Of a DNA stretch of 6,985 nucleotides, positions 3,814 through 6,985 are shown one piece after another. The stretch is taken from NCBI GenBank assembly GCA_036231525.1, contig JAZAGZ010000020.1, forward strand, positions 1 to 6,985. The letters run 5' to 3'. Below the pieces are notes generated by a model. That model worked only from the letters and a program-made list of their open reading frames with translations. It was not told where the DNA came from and searched no databases. The position numbers and the translations under genes are program-made. The first letter of the stretch is position 1; each line of letters opens with the position of its first letter. This DNA comes from UBA6522 sp036231525. GTDB taxonomy: Bacteria; Pseudomonadota; Gammaproteobacteria; Steroidobacterales; Rariloculaceae.

Positions 3814-6485
3814 TGCCAACATTCCACTAAGACAGTAAATGTTTCTGCTTTCTCTGCAAGATCGGGGAGATCAAGCTGTTCTGTCGGGCTGGCTTCTTCA
3901 AATTGCACGTTATGTGATTGCAAAAAATTCTCGACAATGGTCGACTTAACGGCAAAGTTCACGTTTTGCGCAATGTGTCCAGTTGCATCCGCATACTCTT
4001 TACTCAATATGTATATAACGACTCCTACTACATTACCTGACGAATCTAGAAGTGGACCGCCGCTATTTCCAGGCTGGGTTGGGGCATCAAATTGCATAAC
4101 AGTCGAGTCATTTCCCACCCCAGATAGGTTATTGATGTTTCCTTCGGTGATCGTTGCACTTGTGGAGATATCACCGAATAGCGGATAACCATAGTTCGAG
4201 ACTCGCTCTCCTAGTCGTATTGAGCTACCACCTCTTAACTTCGCGGTATGCAAAAACGCTTTATCGAGACGTAATAAACCTAAATCGTTAGAGCGATCTC
4301 TGGCAACGGTCTGCACAACAGTTTTCTGATGGGCGTGAACAATTGCTACCTGATTGCACCCTTCTAGCACATGGTCGGCTGTAACAACATAATCTGGATT
4401 GATTACGAATCCCGTTCCCGTTCCAATGAGACGAAGGCCGGATTCTGACCTACTCCCTATTTCCTCGCAGGCGGCCGAATCAGGGTTGCTAGTACACGAG
4501 TCGGCTGAACCGACTATATAGGCAGGATCAATTTCACGTACTAGAGCGAGTTGACTCGCGGTCGGCTCACACCCCTCACACCACTCACCGTTTGAGAAAG
4601 TCCCCTTTACCTCGCCTGACGGAGAATATTCGACCCCTTGCCAGGGTTTATTGTCCTTCCACTCCCCAATGAATTTGTCTCCCTCATGATCGCCTGGGCC
4701 GAATGTATAAGTGCCAGAGCCATGCATCTTGTCTTCCTTCCACTCTCCAACGTACTTATGTCCATCATTAGACGTAAAGGTGCCAAAACAGTTATGGAAC
4801 ACGCCTGATGATGGGCAGGGAGGAAGGGCTGCAGTAATATGACTCGGATCAATTTCACGGACTAATACCAATTGCCTGGCAGTCGGCTCACAGCCCCCGC
4901 AAGGCTCGCCGTTTGAGTAAGTCCCCTGCACCTTGCCAGACGCAGAATACTGAACCCCTTCCCATGGATTACCGTCCTTCCATTCCCCAACGTACACATC
5001 TCCATCAGCCCATGTGTAAGTACCGTGGCCATGCTTCATACCGTCCTTGAATTCCCCGACGTATTTGTCTCCCGCGAATTCACCGGCATTTGGACCAAAT
5101 AAGTAAGTCCCGTGGCCGTGCACCTCGCCGTCCTTAAACTCACCGACGTACTGATCTCCATCGGCGAAGGTTGAAGTACCTTGGCCGTGTCTCTTGTCGT
5201 CCTTCCATTCTCCGACGTACTTGTTTCCATCAGCATCCGTATAGGGGCCAAAACAATTATCAAAGTATCCTGATGTTGGGCAGGGGGGAAGCGCTCCAAC
5301 AATATGACTTGGATCTATTTCACGGACCAGCGCAAGTTGACTCGCAGTCGGCTCACATTGCTCGCACCACTCACCGTGAGAGTAAGTTCCCTGCACCTTG
5401 CCTGACGCAGAATAATGAACCCCTTCCCATACTTGGCCGTCCTTGTATTCACCGACGTATTTGTCTCCCGCGGATTCACCAGCATTTGGACCAAATAAGT
5501 AAGTCCCGTGGCCGTGCTTAGTACCGCCCTTATGCTCACCGACGTACATATCTCCGTCGGCCCATGTGTAAGTCCCGTGGCCGTGCTCCTCGCCATCCTT
5601 AAACTCACCGACGTACACATCTCCGTCAGCCCATGTGTAAGTCCCGTGGCCGTGCTCCTTGCCGTTCTTGTACTCTCCGACATGTTGATCTCCGTCGGCC
5701 CAGAATGATGTACCTTGACCATGTCTCTTGTCGTCCTTCCATTCTCCGACGTACTTGTTTCCATCAGCATCCGTATAGGAACCAAAACAATTATCGAAAA
5801 CTCCTGATGTTGGGCAGGAGGGAAGCGCAGTACTTATCTGTGGTACTCCACCAGAATTATCTAACTCACTAGGTGCGATCCATACGCGCCGTGTTGAATC
5901 AAGAAACGGTGAGCAGTATTGGCTTAGCTCTGATGCGACATCCGACTGTCTTCCCATCTGATTGAATTGTTTATCGAGAACATCAGCCCAATTTTGAAAA
6001 ACGATGCCCTCGTATTCAAATGGCCCAGAATAGAACCATGCGTTGCATTTTCGGTAATTATCCTGCGTACGGTTTGCATCGGAAAGGAATTGGGCAAGGT
6101 CACTACCTCGCTCTTTTGAAACCGCAGCAATAAGGCTGGGATCAATTTCGCGGACCAGCGCAAGTTGATTCGCGTTCGGCTCACACTCCTCACACCACTC
6201 ACCGTTTGAGAAAGTCCCTTGCAATCTGTCTAACGCAGAATACTGGACTCCATACGTATTTCTCCCGTCCCTGAACTCTCCGATATATTTATCTCCATTG
6301 GCCCATGTGTAAGTCCCGAGGCCATGCATTTGGTTTTCCTTCCATTCTCCGACGTACTTATCTCCGTCATCGAACGTGAATGCACCGAAGCAGTTATGGA
6401 AAGTACCTGACGTTGGACAAGGTGGTAGCGCATAAGCATTCCCCACCACCAACAGACCAGCCAACACAATAAGAATGCGCTTCAT
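3810..6485 (-). CDS. Secreted four-module MORN-repeat / trypsin-like serine protease fusion
   Basis: An 891-residue protein. Residues 1-19 are a signal peptide (cleavage after AYA). Four modules follow at about 20-120, 220-398, 399-553 and 554-658. Each opens with LPxCPxSGxFxNCFG, carries 2, 5, 4 and 2 MORN units (YVGEWKDG..HGHGTYTWADGD), and closes with GExCxxCEP...LVREIDP. Four Cys per module are invariant (23/32/98/101, 224/233/374/377, 402/411/529/532, 557/566/636/639), suggesting disulfides. A unique non-repeat segment (121-219) splits modules 1 and 2. After a linker, residues 686-855 are an S1C/HtrA-like protease: His705 in VTADHV, Asp734 in SNDLG, Ser808 in PGNSGGP, all present. No PDZ domain is seen. 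The tail ends ETFTVLVECW. Predicted to act in the periplasm or at the cell surface, with MORN modules as a scaffold or binding surface; the substrate is unknown. The ribosome site is weak, and the start is chosen from the signal peptide. Confidence 0.9.
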   Translation of the reverse strand: MKRILIVLAGLLVVGNAYALPPCPTSGTFHNCFGAFTFDDGDKYVGEWKENQMHGLGTYTWANGDKYIGEFRDGRNTYGVQYSALDRLQGTFSNGEWCEECEPNANQLALVREIDPSLIAAVSKERGSDLAQFLSDANRTQDNYRKCNAWFYSGPFEYEGIVFQNWADVLDKQFNQMGRQSDVASELSQYCSPFLDSTRRVWIAPSELDNSGGVPQISTALPSCPTSGVFDNCFGSYTDADGNKYVGEWKDDKRHGQGTSFWADGDQHVGEYKNGKEHGHGTYTWADGDVYVGEFKDGEEHGHGTYTWADGDMYVGEHKGGTKHGHGTYLFGPNAGESAGDKYVGEYKDGQVWEGVHYSASGKVQGTYSHGEWCEQCEPTASQLALVREIDPSHIVGALPPCPTSGYFDNCFGPYTDADGNKYVGEWKDDKRHGQGTSTFADGDQYVGEFKDGEVHGHGTYLFGPNAGEFAGDKYVGEFKDGMKHGHGTYTWADGDVYVGEWKDGNPWEGVQYSASGKVQGTYSNGEPCGGCEPTARQLVLVREIDPSHITAALPPCPSSGVFHNCFGTFTSNDGHKYVGEWKEDKMHGSGTYTFGPGDHEGDKFIGEWKDNKPWQGVEYSPSGEVKGTFSNGEWCEGCEPTASQLALVREIDPAYIVGSADSCTSNPDSAACEEIGSRSESGLRLIGTGTGFVINPDYVVTADHVLEGCNQVAIVHAHQKTVVQTVARDRSNDLGLLRLDKAFLHTAKLRGGSSIRLGERVSNYGYPLFGDISTSATITEGNINNLSGVGNDSTVMQFDAPTQPGNSGGPLLDSSGNVVGVVIYILSKEYADATGHIAQNVNFAVKSTIVENFLQSHNVQFEEASPTEQLDLPDLAEKAETFTVLVECWQ
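5176..5294 (-). repeat. Near-identical intragenic DNA repeat (partner 5710-5828)
   Basis: These 119 bases match 5710-5828 at about 110 positions by eye, with a constant offset of 534 bases (178 codons). They encode the openings of modules 3 and 2. The in-frame offset means recombination between copies would delete or add a whole module without a frameshift. Confidence 0.8.
5451..5518 (-). repeat. Second intragenic DNA repeat (partner 5055-5122)
   Basis: About 68 bases match 5055-5122 with only a few differences at an offset of 396 bases (132 codons). They encode the longer MORN variant with GPNAGE and AGDKYVGE in modules 2 and 3. The different offset from the 534-base pair shows that MORN units were also reordered inside modules. 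Confidence 0.75.
5710..5828 (-). repeat. Near-identical intragenic DNA repeat (partner 5176-5294)
   Basis: Start of module 2, the partner of the module 3 start. See the 5176-5294 entry for the match; the differences include the last bases of the NCFG-to-LPPCP stretch. Confidence 0.8.
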
Positions 6486-6588
6486 CCCCAGATAATACCC
6501 TACTGGTGAAGAGAATCTAGTGCGTGTGGCTGCGTCTGAGGGATGTTATCTGATGGCTGAAACGTAAACATCTCAGAAGCCGCGTTAG

Positions 6589-6644
6589 GCGGTTTTGTAA
6601 ATGCAAGAATTAGATGTAGAGAGGTTAAGAGGTAACCATCTAAA
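6589..6644 (-). repeat. Leader repeat, copy A (upstream of the MORN-protease gene)
   Basis: The 21 bases at 6589-6609 match copy B (2567-2587) at 18 positions. AGATG (6612-6616) and CATCT (6637-6641) form the same flanking inverted pair, with a longer interior than in copy B. The element begins at a CCGC-GTTAG-GCGG hairpin (6580-6592). It lies about 105-160 bases upstream of the MORN-protease start. The rest of 6486-6709 holds no gene; GTAAACATCT recurs once more near 6564-6573. Confidence 0.5.
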
Positions 6645-6709
6645 GAGACGCAAAGGGTAAGTTTTCCCTCCGCTGTGTGGGGGAATATATCTACAGATTT
6701 AAGGACAGA

Positions 6710-6729
6710 AAGGGGGTGGGCACCCCCTT
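6710..6729 (-). terminator. Rho-independent terminator of the GYD-domain gene
   Basis: AAGGGGGTG (6710-6718) is perfectly complementary to CACCCCCTT (6721-6729), a strong GC stem with a minimal loop. On the minus strand it is followed by TCTGTCCTT and begins 27 bases after the GYD stop codon. It insulates the MORN-protease gene from its upstream neighbour. Confidence 0.75.
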
Positions 6730-6756
6730 CTTCTTGAGTGTGCTGAAACTCGCTAT

Positions 6757-6985
6757 CTATTCCTCTGGCGGAGTGAATTTGACCTTTTTGACAGTGTTTC
6801 TGATGTCCTGAATATCCAAGGTTTCGAGGATAACGGGATCTTGCACTGTTCCACTGGCCTTTGCACGAAGCGTCATGGCCGCAACTTGCTCAAAAGAATC
6901 AGCATCCGAGATCACGAAAAAGTCATACTGACCTCGCGTTAGGCAGTAATCTACCAGCGTGGCCCCAACGCTCTCATGCATAACC
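6757..6985 (-). CDS. GYD-domain protein, N-terminus outside window
   Basis: About 76 C-terminal codons are visible, with the stop at 6757-6759. The visible part, VGATLVDYCLTRGQYDFFV followed by ISDADSFEQVAAMTLRA and SGTVQDPVILETLD, shows the defining GYD pattern: a strand, TxGQYDF, an acidic pair, a helix, then a G-V-containing strand. The family is a small (about 95-100 residue) dimeric ferredoxin-like cytoplasmic protein of unknown function. The Met codon at 6981-6979 is probably internal, since the family has another 25-30 residues before this point. It is followed by its own terminator, so it is not in an operon with the MORN-protease gene. Confidence 0.8.
   Translation of the reverse strand, partial: VMHESVGATLVDYCLTRGQYDFFVISDADSFEQVAAMTLRAKASGTVQDPVILETLDIQDIRNTVKKVKFTPPEE

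Larger units (their letters stand above)
4512..6428 (-). repeat. Array of four Cys-bounded MORN modules within the protease gene
   Basis: Module 1 is at 6126-6428, module 2 at 5292-5828, module 3 at 4827-5291 and module 4 at 4512-4826. The unit inside modules is mostly 23 codons (69 bases), for example residues 278-300 and 301-323. Modules 2 and 3 open almost identically (CFGxYTDADGNKYVGEWKDD and KRHGQGT) and share the GPNAGE-AGDKYVGE variant, so they are the most recent duplicates. Modules 1 and 4 share the shorter two-MORN form. Confidence 0.85.

Noticed and set aside
4800..5800. Regular repeats that look like a CRISPR or tandem DNA array.
   Set aside because: The period is a whole number of codons and the repeats encode MORN units in one long open frame. 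There are no unique spacers.
5036..5872. Several open frames on both strands over the MORN array (for example 5036-5302, 5315-5785, 5171-5521, 5508-5708).
   Set aside because: They are shadows created by the repetitive codons of the MORN gene, with low-complexity translations and no ribosome sites.
3309..6590. GCCTAAC at 3309-3315 and GTTAGGC at 6584-6590, resembling the R-boxes of integron attC sites.
   Set aside because: Neither has a partner box at the expected 50-130 bases with paired inner boxes between, and no integrase is present. The match is seven bases only.

Overview
The window looks like part of a Gram-negative bacterial chromosome, most likely a free-living (perhaps marine) gammaproteobacterium. 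This is an inference. It rests on Sec signal peptides, an inner-membrane YdjM/DUF457 protein, periplasmic-type MORN and pentapeptide proteins, Shine-Dalgarno sites and moderate GC. No rRNA, tRNA, transposase, integrase or CRISPR array was seen.

Layout from left to right. The 5' part of a YdjM/DUF457 membrane protein gene runs off the left edge on the minus strand (1-758). A hairpin plus T-rich tract (790-825) fits a minus-strand terminator. A short stretch (877-951) encodes a C-terminal tail nearly identical to that of the large MORN-protease gene further right. It is followed (in coordinates) by a secreted pentapeptide-repeat protein (945-1439, minus) and an exported dienelactone-hydrolase-like alpha/beta hydrolase (1635-2522, minus). 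The divergent intergenic region 2523-2905 holds a repeat shared with the leader of the MORN gene, a perfect small palindrome, and a possible broken lipoprotein gene. The only convincing plus-strand gene is a 97-residue dimeric alpha/beta-barrel-like protein (2906-3199). A hairpin lies in the convergent gap. Then come three overlapping or abutting minus-strand genes: a small helix-turn-helix protein (3440-3661), a truncated MORN paralogue (3637-3813), and an 891-residue secreted protein (3810-6485) with four Cys-bounded MORN modules fused to a trypsin-like serine protease with an intact catalytic triad. A 271-base leader with the second copy of the shared repeat and a clear terminator separates this from a GYD-domain protein that runs off the right edge (6757-6985, minus).

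The centrepiece is the MORN-protease gene and its debris. The fragment at 3637-3813 reproduces the start of that protein, and the tail at 877-951 reproduces its end, both on the same strand. The simplest reading (inference) is that a tandem second copy of the gene once lay downstream and that its middle has been replaced by the HTH, barrel, hydrolase and pentapeptide genes. Functionally, the secreted products (MORN-protease, pentapeptide protein, hydrolase) all point to the cell envelope. No pathway can be assigned from the sequence.
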